Of a stretch of DNA of 64,000 bases, positions 63,184 through 64,000 are shown piece after piece (the first letter of the stretch is position 1; each line of letters opens with the position of its first letter). Both the position numbers and the translations under genes were made by a program. A model generated the notes under the pieces. That model saw only the letters and a list, made by a program, of their open reading frames with translations, was not told the origin of the DNA and did not search any database. Source of the stretch: Verrucomicrobiota bacterium JB023. Lineage in GTDB: Bacteria > Verrucomicrobiota > Verrucomicrobiia > Verrucomicrobiales > Akkermansiaceae. The stretch lies in NCBI GenBank assembly GCA_030673895.1, contig JAUTCR010000005.1:1-64000 (forward strand), written 5' to 3'.

Positions 63184-63891
63184 ATGGGTAGAGCATTCGA
63201 ATATCGACGGGCGGCCAAAGAGGCTCGCTGGGACAAGATGTCCAAAGTCTTTCCAAAGTTGGCGCGTGTCATCACGATGGCCGTCAAAGAGGGAGGCCCC
63301 GACCCCGACCTCAATCCCAAGCTCCGCAGCGCGATTGCGACCGCCAAGACGGAGAACATGCCCAAGGACAATATCGCCAAGGCGATCGACCGGGCTTCCG
63401 GCAAGGATGCCGCTGACTACCAGGAAGTGAACTACGAGGGCAAGGGTCCTCACGGTGTCCTGCTCTGGGTCGAGTGTGCCACCGATAATAACACCCGGAC
63501 CTTCTCCAATGTCCGGACCATCTTCAACAAGAACAATGGCCAGCTTCTCGAGTCAGGAGCGCTTGGCTTCATGTTCAATCGCAAGTCGGTATTCCAATTC
63601 CCTGCCGAAGGGCTTGAGCTGGACGAAGTCGAACTTGAGCTCATCGATGCTGGCCTCGAAGAAATGGAGGTCAATGACGGGACCGTTTACGTCTATGGGG
63701 AGTTCGAAAACTTCGGCTCTCTGGGCAAAAAGCTCGAAGAACTGGGGATTGAGGTCACCAAAGCGAATCTCCAGCGCATTCCTTCTTCGCCAGTCGAGTT
63801 CACTGAAGAGCAGATCGAGGAGATGGAAGTTCTCATTGATAAGCTGGAGGACGACGAGGACGTGCAATCAGTCTTCACCAATATTGCCTGA
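63184..63891 (+). CDS. yebC: YebC/PmpR-family protein
   Basis: About 235 residues from the ATG at 63184. [29 protein letters not shown]-type [20 protein letters not shown] near 55, [20 protein letters not shown] near 80 and [20 protein letters not shown] near 103 identify the family. Members are cytoplasmic; some act as DNA-binding regulators and a subset as translation factors that relieve proline stalls. The extra open frame upstream overlaps the IscA-type gene and is not coding. Confidence 0.94.
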   Translation: MGRAFEYRRAAKEARWDKMSKVFPKLARVITMAVKEGGPDPDLNPKLRSAIATAKTENMPKDNIAKAIDRASGKDAADYQEVNYEGKGPHGVLLWVECATDNNTRTFSNVRTIFNKNNGQLLESGALGFMFNRKSVFQFPAEGLELDEVELELIDAGLEEMEVNDGTVYVYGEFENFGSLGKKLEELGIEVTKANLQRIPSSPVEFTEEQIEEMEVLIDKLEDDEDVQSVFTNIA

Positions 63892-63958
63892 TTGGCGCAA
63901 TACCGTTAGCAACGCGATGATCGTCTAGAGGGCGGTCCCGGCCCTTGCACCTGCCGTC

Positions 63959-64000
63959 ATGCTTAAGAGAATTGCCAAAGAACTTGAGCAAAGCGCGCAA
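63959..64000 (+). CDS. Start of an unidentified gene (truncated by the window end)
   Basis: Fourteen codons from an ATG at 63959 (MLKRIAKELEQSAQ). It reads as an amphipathic helix but is too short to identify. No clear Shine-Dalgarno is seen. It lies 67 bases after yebC in the same direction. Confidence 0.35.
   Translation, partial: MLKRIAKELEQSAQ

Overview
The window looks like a chromosomal segment of a Gram-negative heterotroph, most likely a member of the Verrucomicrobiota. This is inferred from the gene mix, from many weak Shine-Dalgarno sites and frequent GTG/TTG starts, and from the protein families; there is no rRNA or tRNA here to prove it. There is an outer-membrane export system, and the housekeeping genes are GC-rich (roughly 55-60 % by eye). 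No CRISPR array, insertion sequence, prophage, rRNA or tRNA was seen.

Positions 1-25,008 (all minus strand) form a large exopolysaccharide locus. Read 5' to 3' from 25,008 downwards it encodes an outer-membrane beta-barrel protein, a Wza-like export protein with SLBB domains, a Wzc-like chain-length regulator/tyrosine kinase, GDP-mannose 4,6-dehydratase and GDP-L-fucose synthase. These are followed by a Wzm/Wzt ABC exporter, a sulfotransferase, about eleven glycosyltransferases and an O-antigen polymerase-like membrane protein. The set predicts a fucose-containing and probably sulfated polysaccharide. The glycosyltransferase part is visibly less GC-rich than the rest.

Positions 25,759-29,037 (minus) are a compact housekeeping operon: scpA, nadD, a secreted TPR protein, pdxJ and acpS, with overlapping or nearly touching genes. 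Positions 29,150-40,580 hold mixed genes: an AsmA-like hypothetical, metF, an EF-hand protein, pgi, apt, a beta-carbonic anhydrase, and a conserved protein of unproven function coupled to a lipoprotein. Then come a cation/proton antiporter, a small SH3 protein and an RNA m5U methyltransferase.

Positions 40,766-45,996 are a xylose-use cluster: xylA, xylB and a sugar isomerase/epimerase-like TIM barrel on the minus strand, with a divergent PAS-AraC regulator. Between xylA and xylB, on the opposite strand, lies the most striking signal of the window: a near-consensus sigma-54 promoter whose predicted start coincides with the 5' end of a strongly folded, roughly 100-nt RNA that closes onto a U-rich tract. 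An 8+8-bp palindrome lies about 60 bp upstream. I propose an undescribed sigma-54-dependent small RNA, antisense to the xylA-xylB intercistronic region.

Positions 45,998-64,000 contain a class IV aminotransferase, ACP phosphodiesterase, a Lys/Ala/Pro-rich secreted protein with a Cys-rich end, a stand-alone EF-G (fusA), a Gly/Cys-rich membrane protein and a large secreted protein. They are followed by gltB (with a weaker sigma-54-like site upstream), dapF behind a long hairpin, a histone-deacetylase-family protein, a DEAD-box helicase, tyrA, an IscA/ErpA-type Fe-S protein, yebC, and the first codons of another gene.
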